A stretch of 22,588 nt of DNA from a virus, in the IMG/VR virus record IMGVR_UViG_3300031885_000125, positions 1 to 22,588 of that record. The stretch is one strand, 5' to 3'. The position numbers and the translations under genes were made by a program. Within the stretch, counting starts at the first letter, position 1. Each line of letters starts with the position of its first letter. Shown piece after piece: positions 6,319 to 12,407 of this stretch. Below the pieces are notes generated by a model that saw only the letters and a list, made by a program, of their open reading frames with translations, was not told the DNA's origin and ran no database searches.

Positions 6319-6686
6319 TCTTTATCGACGATAACGAGCTCGTCGGGGTCTTCGTTAATAACCTCCCCGGGAAGCTCTCTGTAATAACGTCGAACGATAA
6401 AGCGTTCGCGAGGTTCTCTCCTGTAACGGGAGACGGGCTCGTCTCTTACGAATGTCCTCTCGAGGAGCTTGTCTTTTGCGATATGGCTGTCCAGTTAAAA
6501 AACAGGTCTCGAGCTCAGGTAGATTTTATCCGTCGCTTCTCTTGCGGTTTTTGTGGGGGAGATCTTTTTTCTCCAGAGTGCGGAGCTATTTACGACAAGT
6601 GCTCGGAAGGTCTCCGGATCCTTCGGTTCGGTCGGACGCTTAAGGAGTTCCATTCTCGGAGGAGGTTAAAAAATGTCGAAGCCTGA
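6315..6686 (+). CDS. Unknown protein with four-cysteine cluster
   Basis: A 123-residue protein I do not recognise. The N-terminal half looks like a beta-rich domain (LVGVFVNNLPGKLSVIT, AFARFSPVTG). The C-terminal half has a CxxC pair (Cys77, Cys80 in CGFCGG) and two more cysteines (Cys89, Cys96), spacing that could bind one zinc ion, then a basic tail (FHSRRRLKN). It starts inside the stop of the replication gene (ATGA) and overlaps the next gene by 14 bases, so it is translated as part of the replication operon. A zinc-binding accessory to replication is possible; this is inference. Confidence 0.6.
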   Translation: MIFIDDNELVGVFVNNLPGKLSVITSNDKAFARFSPVTGDGLVSYECPLEELVFCDMAVQLKNRSRAQVDFIRRFSCGFCGGDLFSPECGAIYDKCSEGLRILRFGRTLKEFHSRRRLKNVEA

Positions 6687-6933
6687 TATCCTCGGAGGAA
6701 CTCAGCGTCTCTATATTGTCGCGAGGCGTCTCTTAATCAATAAAGCGGAGATTCTCGACTATCGGCTCGGGAAAGACGGAGAACCTCTTATCGTGGTCTC
6801 CTCTAATCCGTTAAGGAGTCTAGATCTCGTTAACCATACAGGAAGACAGATCCCGGAGTCGGAGCCTGTAATAACGGAAGGCGGTTTTAATTGCGTTCGT
6901 TATTATGGCGTCTCGGTCGTCTGGAAAAATTAA
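6673..6933 (+). CDS. Unknown small protein (86 aa)
   Basis: An 86-residue protein without a family I can name. Predicted beta strands alternate with turns (LYIVARRLLINKAEILDYRLG, EPLIVVSSNPLRSLDLV, CVRYYGVSVVW). The start has a very strong ribosome-binding site (GGAGGAGG, eight bases upstream) even though it lies within the preceding gene. A gap with a conserved RBS box follows before the HTH gene. Likely an early, expressed gene of unknown role. Confidence 0.55.
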   Translation: MSKPDILGGTQRLYIVARRLLINKAEILDYRLGKDGEPLIVVSSNPLRSLDLVNHTGRQIPESEPVITEGGFNCVRYYGVSVVWKN

Positions 6934-6940
6934 CCACAAC

Positions 6941-6953
6941 ACAAAAGGAAGCG
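6941..6953 (+). promoter_or_regulatory. Conserved RBS box, copy 3
   Basis: ACAAAAGGAAGCG five bases before the ATG at 6959. It decides the start of the HTH gene against a longer in-frame reading from 6905. Confidence 0.75.
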
Positions 6954-6958
6954 AAGTA

Positions 6959-7240
6959 ATGACAGAGAAAAAAGAGAAAGATCCGACCCATAAAGACCGG
7001 GTTAAAGAACGCCTCGATCGAGGTCTCCCGATAACAAGTCTCGACGGATTTACGAAGCTCGGGATCGTGCATATCCCGAGCGTTATCAGGGATCTTAAAA
7101 AAGAGGGTTATCCGATAAAGACAGATTCGATCCCGGTTAAAAACCGATATCGAAAGACGGTTTATATAAACGTCTGGAGGAAGCTCGTTATCGAGGAGAA
7201 AGGACAGGTCGACTTTTTTGGAGGGTTCGGTAATGGCTAG
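6959..7240 (+). CDS. Winged-helix HTH protein (phage HTH_39-like)
   Basis: A 93-residue protein whose residues ~15-70 match a phage helix-turn-helix domain: KERLDRGLPITSLDGFTKLG, IPSVIRDLKKEGYPIKT, then a beta wing (PVKNRYRKTVYINVW). These small proteins are common in phage replication modules and probably bind DNA. The start at 6959 is chosen over the in-frame ATG at 6905 because the conserved RBS box sits before it and the earlier ATG lies in the previous gene. The C-terminus (QVDFFGGFGNG) overlaps the next gene by 8 bases. Confidence 0.7.
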   Translation: MTEKKEKDPTHKDRVKERLDRGLPITSLDGFTKLGIVHIPSVIRDLKKEGYPIKTDSIPVKNRYRKTVYINVWRKLVIEEKGQVDFFGGFGNG

Positions 7241-7517
7241 ACCTAAAAAAGAACCGTTAACGGTTATCGATTTAAGTCGCGATATCTTACGCTTCCCGGG
7301 TCGATTCGACCTCGAGAAAAAGCTCCGGCGATATGTCGATTATTACAAGACCTCGAGAAAGTATCTCCCGGAATATATCACTCTCGGAGCCGACGATCTG
7401 GAGGAAGCAAAAAAGACAGCGTTAAAGCGTAATAAAGTCCGGGTCGCTCCCGGAGTCTCTTTTTCATTCGACGGGATCCCTCTCGTCCCTCTTAATCACT
7501 TAAAAAAGGAAGGTTAA
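7233..7517 (+). CDS. Unknown basic protein (94 aa)
   Basis: A 94-residue protein starting MARPKKEPLTV, placed immediately before SSB. It is basic with a helical middle (FDLEKKLRRYVDYYKTSRKYL, DDLEEAKKTALKRNKV) and a proline-containing end. The start at 7233 has GAGGG seven bases upstream; a TTG at 7218 in frame is less likely. The charge and the position among replication genes suggest nucleic-acid binding, which is inference. I recognise no family. Confidence 0.6.
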   Translation: MARPKKEPLTVIDLSRDILRFPGRFDLEKKLRRYVDYYKTSRKYLPEYITLGADDLEEAKKTALKRNKVRVAPGVSFSFDGIPLVPLNHLKKEG

Positions 7518-7520
7518 TTT

Positions 7521-7952
7521 ATGGCTCGCGGAGTTAATAAGGTTATCTTAATCGGGAACGTCGGGGACGAACCGGACGCTCGTCACTTTCCCTCTGGAGA
7601 CGCGGTAACGACTGTCCGTCTCGCTACCTCGGAGACGTGGTCGGATAAAGCGACCGGAGAGCGTAAGGATCGGACAGAGTGGCATAGGGTAGTATTTACC
7701 GGAAGACTCGGGGAGATCGCGGCGGAGTATATTCGCAAGGGATCGAAGATTTACGTCGAGGGATCCATCCGGTCGAATACTTACAAAAAAGACGGGGTCG
7801 ACGTCTGGAGGACAGAGATCCGAGCTTTATCTCTCGAGCTACTGGACTCCGGCGGAGAAAATAAGCGACAATCGAGGGCAGAAAATAACCCCGGGACTCT
7901 GGATATCCCGGGCGACGGGTCGGATATGTTCGACGACGATATCCCTTTTTAA
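7521..7952 (+). CDS. ssb: Single-stranded DNA-binding protein
   Basis: A phage SSB of 143 residues that coats single-stranded DNA at the replication fork and during ERF-mediated annealing. The N-terminal OB fold is clear: MARGVNKVILIGNVGDEPD, TTVRLATSETW, RTEWHRVVFTGRLGEIAAEY, GSKIYVEGSIRSN, VDVWRTEIRA. A short disordered linker (~105-135) leads to the acidic tip FDDDIPF, the conserved docking tail for replication and repair partners. Nothing is missing. It sits at the end of the replication block, just before the CsrA-like gene. Confidence 0.96.
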   Translation: MARGVNKVILIGNVGDEPDARHFPSGDAVTTVRLATSETWSDKATGERKDRTEWHRVVFTGRLGEIAAEYIRKGSKIYVEGSIRSNTYKKDGVDVWRTEIRALSLELLDSGGENKRQSRAENNPGTLDIPGDGSDMFDDDIPF

Positions 7953-7977
7953 CCGGACAGGAAAAGGATCTTTTTTT
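7953..7977 (+). promoter_or_regulatory. Leader of the CsrA-like gene with two GGA sites
   Basis: The 25-base gap contains ACAGGA and AAGGAT six bases apart, the second overlapping the Shine-Dalgarno region. CsrA proteins bind A(N)GGA sites and often repress their own mRNA through a pair that includes the ribosome-binding site, so this leader could be autoregulatory. A T-run separates the site from the ATG. Confidence 0.4.
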
Positions 7978-8178
7978 ATGTTATGTCTTTCGAGATATCC
8001 CGGACAGTCGATCATTATCTTCGATAAGGACGAGAACCCGGTCGCGGAGATTAGGATAAATGGACTCAAGGGAGAACAGGTCTCCGTCGGTATACAAGCG
8101 AGTCGATCCTTCGGGATCGTTCGCTCCGAACTGCTAACCCCGGAGCGGGTCGACGAGATAGGAGGTCTCCTTAAGTGA
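7978..8178 (+). CDS. csrA: CsrA-like RNA-binding translational regulator
   Basis: A 66-residue homologue of CsrA/RsmA, a dimer that binds GGA-containing hairpins or leaders in mRNA and controls translation or stability. It aligns over the full length: MLCLSRYPGQSIII (CsrA MLILTRRVGESLMI), INGLKGEQVSVGIQAS (LGVKGNQVRIGVNAP) and GIVRSELL (SVHREEI). RNA-contact residues Leu4, Arg6 and Arg49 (equivalent to Arg44) are kept, while Arg7 is Tyr. A few extra residues (DKDENP) lengthen the first hairpin. It lies between SSB and the lysis genes and its stop overlaps the next start as GTGA. It could act on host mRNAs or on phage mRNAs, seven of which share a GGA box. Confidence 0.85.
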   Translation: MLCLSRYPGQSIIIFDKDENPVAEIRINGLKGEQVSVGIQASRSFGIVRSELLTPERVDEIGGLLK

Positions 8179-8561
8179 ACGATAACTCTCGAATCCCGGA
8201 CGACGCTCCGGAGCGTCTCGCCTCTCTGGAGACAGGGCATAAAGCGTTACATAAAGACTTAACCGCGGTCGCTGGAGCTCTCGAGAACCTCGGTCGAGAC
8301 TTTCGGCAATCGATGGATAAACTACAGGAGAAGATCGCCTCTCAGTCCGCGACGCCGTGGGGAGTCCTCGCGTCGTGGGCGAGCGTTATTATCCTAGTCT
8401 TAACGATCGTCGGATCTTTTTACGTCCGGGATCTGTCCCGGATACAGTCGGAAGTCGAAAGGATCCCTCGGGATCTGGAAAAGGAGCAAGTCTTACGGGA
8501 GGAGATCCATACGCTTAAAATGCAAGCTCTCGAGCAAAAGGTCGACTTTTATAAACGATAA
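8175..8561 (+). CDS. Membrane-anchored coiled-coil protein, lysis cassette
   Basis: A 128-residue protein with one transmembrane helix (residues ~64-84, VLASWASVIILVLTIVGSFYV) between two predicted helical coils (~12-55 and ~88-126). It begins with GTG overlapping the CsrA stop and is followed by the holin, so it is part of the lysis operon. The single span with a coiled-coil tail recalls spanin or holin-accessory proteins. No lipobox or signal peptidase site is visible, so a classical Rz/Rz1 pair is not supported. Lysis involvement is inferred from position. Confidence 0.65.
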   Translation: MNDNSRIPDDAPERLASLETGHKALHKDLTAVAGALENLGRDFRQSMDKLQEKIASQSATPWGVLASWASVIILVLTIVGSFYVRDLSRIQSEVERIPRDLEKEQVLREEIHTLKMQALEQKVDFYKR

Positions 8562-8575
8562 AAGGAGCGGATAAC

Positions 8576-9145
8576 GTGAACTTTATAGACTTACTCCTCG
8601 GGGGAGCCGGAGGCGGCATAATCGGGACGATCGGTTCGCTTGCTAACAAGTGGCAAGAGGCGAGATCCTCGCTCGCTCTTGCGAAAGAGAATAACGCTAA
8701 CAAGTGGCAAGAGGCGAGATCCTCGCTCGCTCTTGCGAAAGAGAATAACGCTCACGAGATAGCCTTAAAGGATCGCGAGTTCTCCCTGTTACAGTTAAAG
8801 CTCGGAAGCGAAGGTTATCTTAAGGAGCTAGAACGGGATATCGCCTTCGACAAGACCTCCGGAGATTCTCTTGTCGCGAGCATAGAGTCGGACGCGGCGG
8901 CTTATAGCGTCGTCGATACGAGTAAGGCTTCGCCGTGGCTTGTCCTCGTCGACGTTATCCGCGGTCTTATGCGACCCGGGTTAACGATCGGGTTAACGTC
9001 TTTAAACGGTTATCTCTCCGTCGTATTGCTCGGGAAGTTAACCGAGACAGCGGATCTCGGGAACCAGATTATCCTGTCGACAGCGACCCTCGCCGGAATG
9101 TCCGTCGCGTGGTGGTTCGGGGCGCGTAGTCATGCCAGCAAATAA
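8576..9145 (+). CDS. Holin (3-TM family) with internal duplication
   Basis: A 189-residue membrane protein resembling the three-TM holin family that carries a long cytoplasmic coiled linker. It has a glycine-rich first helix (residues ~3-22, IDLLLGGAGGGIIGTIGSL), a charged helical region (~24-105), a second hydrophobic region (~117-150, with RGLMRPGLTIGL) and a third (~162-182, ending WWFGAR). It forms the membrane lesion that starts lysis and works with the lysozyme whose start it overlaps by 14 bases. The start is GTG with AAAGGAG upstream. An 18-residue unit is duplicated exactly. Family assignment is by motif memory. Confidence 0.7.
   Translation: MNFIDLLLGGAGGGIIGTIGSLANKWQEARSSLALAKENNANKWQEARSSLALAKENNAHEIALKDREFSLLQLKLGSEGYLKELERDIAFDKTSGDSLVASIESDAAAYSVVDTSKASPWLVLVDVIRGLMRPGLTIGLTSLNGYLSVVLLGKLTETADLGNQIILSTATLAGMSVAWWFGARSHASK
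8642..8749 (+). repeat. Exact 54-bp tandem duplication in holin gene
   Basis: Two identical 54-base units (8642-8695 and 8696-8749) encode an 18-residue block (ANKWQEARSSLALAKENN) twice in frame within the coiled linker. No base differs between them, so the duplication is recent or maintained by slippage. Confidence 0.95.
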
Positions 9146-9632
9146 CGAGAGACGGGTTAATAAAAAGGCGGGTCTCGGGCTCGCGGCGATCCTTCTCGCG
9201 TCCCCGATGGTTATCTATTACGAAGGCGTCGAGCTTAAGACCTACTCCGACCCGGTAGGGATCCCGACAGCCTGTATCGGCGAGACAGATAAGGAGATCG
9301 TCCTCCGGGAATCTTTTACCCGGGACGAGTGTCTCGCTCTTGCTGGTGCATCGATGGCGGTACACGCGACCGAGCTCGCGAAGTGTATCGAGAAGCCGAT
9401 AAAAAATAACGAGGCGGCGGCTCTCTTGTCGTGGTCGTATAACGTCGGGGTCGGGGCGGCTTGTTCCTCGACTCTGGTTCGGAAGTTAAACGCCGGGGAG
9501 CCCGCGTCGGTATGGTGCGAGGAGCTTAAGAAGTGGGATAAAGCCGGAGGTCGAGTCCTTTCCGGTCTTACGAAGCGACGGACGTCCGAGTTTAATATGT
9601 GCGTCTCCGGAGTCTGGAGTCCTGTAAAATAA
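9132..9632 (+). CDS. SAR endolysin, GH24 lysozyme
   Basis: T4-type lysozyme (glycoside hydrolase 24) that cuts peptidoglycan in the periplasm. The catalytic triad has the exact T4 spacing: Glu31 (YYEG), Asp40 (YSDPVG) and Thr46 (PTACIG), E-x8-D-x5-T. Residues ~13-30 (AGLGLAAILLASPMVIYY) form a weakly hydrophobic, Ala/Gly-rich N-terminal segment right before the catalytic Glu, the mark of a signal-arrest-release endolysin that is exported inactive and freed when the membrane depolarises. Cys48 just after the Thr and other cysteines could form the controlling disulfides, as in P21. Conserved SYNVGVGAACSSTLVRKLN and GGRVLSGLTKRR complete the fold. It overlaps the holin gene. Confidence 0.92.
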   Translation: MPANNERRVNKKAGLGLAAILLASPMVIYYEGVELKTYSDPVGIPTACIGETDKEIVLRESFTRDECLALAGASMAVHATELAKCIEKPIKNNEAAALLSWSYNVGVGAACSSTLVRKLNAGEPASVWCEELKKWDKAGGRVLSGLTKRRTSEFNMCVSGVWSPVK

Positions 9633-9645
9633 TTTTACCGAACGC

Positions 9646-9674
9646 TTTACAAGTCCGAAAAATGAGAATAAGAT
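9646..9674 (+). promoter_or_regulatory. Strong promoter A of the accessory block
   Basis: TTTACA (9646-9651), a 17-base spacer and TAAGAT (9669-9674): good sigma-70-type boxes (4 of 6 matches each) at ideal spacing. The same boxes with the same spacing recur at 16740-16768. Predicted transcription start is near 9681. An AT-rich inverted repeat (GTAAAAT/ATTTTAC, 9624-9638) lies just upstream and could act as an UP-like element. Confidence 0.8.
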
Positions 9675-9682
9675 ATCTCTAA

Positions 9683-9722
9683 CGGTCGGGATAAGCCTTA
9701 CCGGGTTAAACAAAAGGAAGCG
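9683..9722 (+). promoter_or_regulatory. Structured leader A with RBS box (copy 4)
   Basis: A hairpin at the predicted 5' end: CGGT-C-GGG (9683-9690), loop ATAAG, CCT-T-ACCG (9696-9703). It is followed by GGTTAAACAAAAGGAAGCG, identical to leader B, and the ATG at 9728. The pairing, not the sequence, is kept between the two leaders (T-A here, A-T in leader B), which supports a real RNA structure. Confidence 0.7.
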
Positions 9723-9727
9723 AAAAA

Positions 9728-9931
9728 ATGTCTATTATCTCCGGAACTCCTTTCTCTGTTTTTAATAATGCAGAACCAGACAGTCTAACCGACGCGCATA
9801 TAACGCTACTCGACGATATGCGAGACAGCGGAGCCCATTATAAAAACGAAGGATCTCGGATTATGCTAGACCTCCGTTCCGCGGGGTTTGTTGATTACTA
9901 TCCGCATAACGACACATTTAAGGCGGCTTAA
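9728..9931 (+). CDS. Unknown protein (67 aa), first gene after promoter A
   Basis: A 67-residue protein of unknown family, led by promoter A and the conserved leader. It looks largely helical with a short beta end (DAHITLLDDMRDSGAHY, SRIMLDLRSAGFVDYY). The length and simple composition suit a small soluble protein. Being first in a strongly promoted accessory operon, it might be a host-takeover or anti-defence protein; that is speculation from location. The next gene starts just after its stop (TAAT ATG). Confidence 0.6.
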   Translation: MSIISGTPFSVFNNAEPDSLTDAHITLLDDMRDSGAHYKNEGSRIMLDLRSAGFVDYYPHNDTFKAA

Positions 9932-9932
9932 T

Positions 9933-10148
9933 ATGAGACTCCGCGATTATATTGTCGAACAATCGAAAAAATTAAAGCTCGAAGTCGATCCTCGCTTCGT
10001 AGAGTCGGGACTTCTCCTTCGTTATGGCGGGACTTCTAACTTGTCCGCGAGAGAGTTTAATAAAGAGATCCGGCTCGTCGCGGAGATCTGTAAGACCTCG
10101 GACGGAGTCGCCTCTCTCGAGCGTTCCGCTCTGTCGTGGGGTCTTTAA
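9933..10148 (+). CDS. Unknown small protein (71 aa)
   Basis: A 71-residue protein (MRLRDYIVEQSKKLKLEVDP...) with helix-strand pattern and no recognised family. I start it at 9933, one base after the previous stop, rather than at the upstream in-frame ATG at 9888 that lies within the previous gene. Its TAA overlaps the next ATG (TAATG at 10146-10150), so it is coupled to the PP-loop gene and may work with it. Confidence 0.55.
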   Translation: MRLRDYIVEQSKKLKLEVDPRFVESGLLLRYGGTSNLSAREFNKEIRLVAEICKTSDGVASLERSALSWGL

Positions 10149-11029
10149 TGGGGAGAATAATCGCGTCGGATAGCGGGAACCTCGACCTCTTTATCGAATA
10201 CGATAAAAGACAAAAGAGGATAGTCTGTTATTCGGGAGGGCATAGTTCCGCGATCGTCGCGATCGAGGTCTGTCGTCGATACGGTTCGGAGAATGTCGTT
10301 CTCCTTAATCACGATATCGCGGAAAACGTCGAGGATCTTGATATTAAAAGATTTAAAAGAGAGGTCGCCGACTATCTCGGAAAGGAGATCGTATTCGCGA
10401 ATATACAGGATCTCGAGGGAGACGCTCTGCCGGATCAATTCGACGTCTGTATTAAGGCTGGAGCCTTTAAGGTTGGGAGCGGTTCGGAGTTATGTACGTC
10501 TCGTCTCAAGACGGAACCCTTTTACAAGTGGCTCTCGGAGAATACAGATCCGGCGAATACTGTTATTTATTACGGATTCGATCCGAAAGAGATCCGGCGG
10601 ATACAGAGGAGATCGGGGATCCTTGGGTCGATGGGATATCGGACAGACTATCCTCTCGCGTTATGGAAAGATCGGACGATCTTTAATACTGGAGAGATCG
10701 GAATCGATCCTCCTCTCGCGTATGGAAAATATAAACACGCGAATTGTAAAGGATGTTTAAAGGCGGGTCGCTTGCATTGGTTTATAACATATTGCGACCG
10801 ACCGGATCTTTTCGAGAAAGCGAAGCGAGCGGAGGACGAGATCGGATATACAATCTTAAACGGTCAGTCTATGGAGTCCCTCGAGCCTACCTTCCGGAAG
10901 TTACAAGAGGCGGGAGTCGAGGGAAACGAACATATAGGAGGCGTCTCTTTTTGGTCGCAAGTAAAAAGGAGCGGAGTTTTACTAGAACCAGACTCGGAGG
11001 ATCTTAAGCCTTGCGAGTGTGTTTTTTAA
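10148..11029 (+). CDS. PP-loop ATPase, PAPS reductase-like family
   Basis: A 293-residue member of the phosphoadenosine-phosphosulfate reductase / PP-loop superfamily. The adenine-nucleotide loop SGGHSS (residues 29-34 in CYSGGHSSAIVAIEV) is intact, followed by NVVLLNHDIAENVEDLD, the substrate-side motif GSELCTSRLKTEPFY and the C-terminal CKGCLKAGRLHWF with a CxxC. In this superfamily the loop activates a substrate with ATP before sulfur transfer or amidation; relatives include sulfate reductases and DndC-type DNA-sulfur proteins. Phage copies are common but their substrate is mostly unknown. I start it at 10148 (TAATG) rather than GTG at 10136. A sulfur or base-modification role is a hypothesis. 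Confidence 0.8.
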   Translation: MGRIIASDSGNLDLFIEYDKRQKRIVCYSGGHSSAIVAIEVCRRYGSENVVLLNHDIAENVEDLDIKRFKREVADYLGKEIVFANIQDLEGDALPDQFDVCIKAGAFKVGSGSELCTSRLKTEPFYKWLSENTDPANTVIYYGFDPKEIRRIQRRSGILGSMGYRTDYPLALWKDRTIFNTGEIGIDPPLAYGKYKHANCKGCLKAGRLHWFITYCDRPDLFEKAKRAEDEIGYTILNGQSMESLEPTFRKLQEAGVEGNEHIGGVSFWSQVKRSGVLLEPDSEDLKPCECVF

Positions 11030-11032
11030 CCA

Positions 11033-11045
11033 ACAAAAGGAAGCG
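11033..11045 (+). promoter_or_regulatory. Conserved RBS box, copy 5
   Basis: ACAAAAGGAAGCG five bases before the ATG at 11051, in a 21-base gap after the PP-loop gene. Confidence 0.75.
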
Positions 11046-11050
11046 AAAAA

Positions 11051-11347
11051 ATGAAAAAAACTACTTTAAAAGTCGAGACTCTTGTCGGAACCTTTACTCG
11101 GAAGACGGCTTCTCCGTATAAGTTCGCGGTAGTTAGATCGAGCGAAAGATCGGATAAAGTTTATCGAGATAGCCTTGTTCCGGGTTCGGACGTTTATCGC
11201 GGAGGGGTTAACGGTCACTGGATAAAGGATAAAGGCTTCGTCGTCTCTTATCACGGTTCGGAGGAGGCGGCTATTAAGGCGGCGAACGGTCGTTCGGCTT
11301 ACGTCTCGAACGATACTGTTATCGGGATCTTCCCGGTCTCTGTATAA
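11051..11347 (+). CDS. Unknown protein (98 aa)
   Basis: A 98-residue, mostly beta protein (TTLKVETLVGTFTRK, PYKFAVVRSS, KGFVVSYHGSEEAAIKAAN, TVIGIFPVSV). The final third has a short helix (EEAAIKAAN) typical of small phage proteins that sample a repeated motif (GSEEAAIKAA is also echoed in the later 209-residue gene as FGSDKAARDKA). Unknown function. It carries the conserved RBS box and is followed by a perfect hairpin at 11355-11376. Confidence 0.6.
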   Translation: MKKTTLKVETLVGTFTRKTASPYKFAVVRSSERSDKVYRDSLVPGSDVYRGGVNGHWIKDKGFVVSYHGSEEAAIKAANGRSAYVSNDTVIGIFPVSV

Positions 11348-11354
11348 GTTAACC

Positions 11355-11376
11355 GAGCCGGGAACCCTCCCGGCTC
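11355..11376 (+). promoter_or_regulatory. Perfect 9-bp hairpin without U-run
   Basis: GAGCCGGGA (11355-11363), a 4-base loop and TCCCGGCTC (11368-11376) form a very stable stem between two accessory genes, ending 4 bases before the RBS box of the next gene. No T-run follows, so it is not a classic intrinsic terminator; it may be a processing, stability or attenuation element. Confidence 0.65.
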
Positions 11377-11380
11377 TCAC

Positions 11381-11393
11381 CTAAAAGGAAGCG
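11381..11393 (+). promoter_or_regulatory. Conserved RBS box, copy 6
   Basis: CTAAAAGGAAGCG five bases before the ATG at 11399 and directly after the hairpin at 11355-11376. Confidence 0.75.
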
Positions 11394-11398
11394 AAGCA

Positions 11399-11767
11399 AT
11401 GAAAAAAAACCAGAAAGTAACCGTTATCGACGTCGTCGCGGTCTTTAAGCCGGGGATCTGTTATACCGAAAACAGGTTCGAGATTAAGGAGCTCCAGATC
11501 CTCGCGGAGCGGAGAGAGATTATCGTTCTCGACGCTGATTACTTTCCGACCGTAAGCATCTCCGCGAAAAAGGATATCTGTCGTCAGAATATCGAAGTCC
11601 CTTCGATCGGGTTTAACCTAGACTGTAAGATATGGGGAACCTCGATAACTTATCGGCTATATACGCAAAAGAAAAAGACTCCAGCGGCTATCCGTAAAGA
11701 GATCGATCGAGCCCGGGACGAGAAGTTCGGGTCTCTTTTCGCTGTCGACCTTTCGTTTATTAAGTGA
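11399..11767 (+). CDS. Unknown protein (122 aa)
   Basis: A 122-residue protein with alternating strands (KVTVIDVVAVFKPG, REIIVLDADYFPTVSIS, DCKIWGTSITYRLY) and a helical C-terminal part (TPAAIRKEIDRARDEKF). I recognise no family. Preceded by the stable hairpin and a conserved RBS box. It is followed 10 bases later by the 209-residue gene, so both are on one transcript of the accessory block. Confidence 0.6.
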   Translation: MKKNQKVTVIDVVAVFKPGICYTENRFEIKELQILAERREIIVLDADYFPTVSISAKKDICRQNIEVPSIGFNLDCKIWGTSITYRLYTQKKKTPAAIRKEIDRARDEKFGSLFAVDLSFIK

Positions 11768-11777
11768 GGGCGAGATT

Positions 11778-12407
11778 ATGCGAATCGTTAACAGTAAGAA
11801 CGACAGAGCCTTCGAGGATTTACACGTTAAGAGCGACGTCGAGTTCGGCGTCTTTTTCGTTTATAAGAAAAACAAGATCGCGGAGTTCGGGTTCGGTCGG
11901 ATGGAGAGCTTCCCGGGTATCGAGGAAGCTCGAGCGGCTTGTATCGATTACCTCGGAAAAAGATCAGATCTCGGAGATCTCCGGGTCTCCTTTATCTCGA
12001 GGAAGTATTTAAAGTCGACGACAGGTCGCAAGGTCTGGAGAGACCCGAAGACGTGTATCTTTTACGGATATATTCGGGAGTCCGATCGATGGAAAAGGTC
12101 GATCGAGTTCGGATCTGATAAGGCGGCGAGAGATAAGGCGGACGAGTGGAAAAAAGAGGGAGAGGTCGGTTATGTATTGCTCCCGTCTCTCCGGGGAGAT
12201 CTTAAGGTGTGGGAAAAATATATCGGTAAAAGCGTCGACGTCCTCGTCCGTTTCGACGGATCCGATAATATAAGGATCGGACGATATCTTTACGGGGTCG
12301 GAGAGTGGGACGTCGACGGAAGGGGAGGGAGCGTTCCTCCGGCTGTCTCCGAATGGTGGGATATGCCAGTTCCGGGGACGGGTAAAAAGATAGGGAGGGC
12401 GAAGTAA
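11778..12407 (+). CDS. Unknown protein with DUF551-like C-terminus
   Basis: A 209-residue protein. The N-terminal ~140 residues (two similar halves: VEFGVFFVYKKNKIAEFGFG ... EEARAACIDYLGKRSDL and CIFYGYIRESDRWKRSIEFG ... KAARDKADEWKKEG) suggest an internal repeat of a strand-helix unit. The C-terminal ~65 residues (VDVLVRFDGSDNIRIGRYL, GEWDVDG, VSEWWDMPVPG) fit the DUF551 pattern, a small domain ending in a W-M-P-L-P-like motif that is common in phage accessory proteins. Function unknown. Its TAA overlaps the next ATG (TAATG). Confidence 0.65.
   Translation: MRIVNSKNDRAFEDLHVKSDVEFGVFFVYKKNKIAEFGFGRMESFPGIEEARAACIDYLGKRSDLGDLRVSFISRKYLKSTTGRKVWRDPKTCIFYGYIRESDRWKRSIEFGSDKAARDKADEWKKEGEVGYVLLPSLRGDLKVWEKYIGKSVDVLVRFDGSDNIRIGRYLYGVGEWDVDGRGGSVPPAVSEWWDMPVPGTGKKIGRAK

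Noticed and set aside
6905-6958. Longer start for the HTH gene
   Set aside because: The added part overlaps the preceding gene and the conserved RBS box, which points to the ATG at 6959.
10148-11029. Complete DNA phosphorothioation system
   Set aside because: Only a PP-loop protein is present; no cysteine desulfurase, DndD/DndE-type or other partner genes are in the window.
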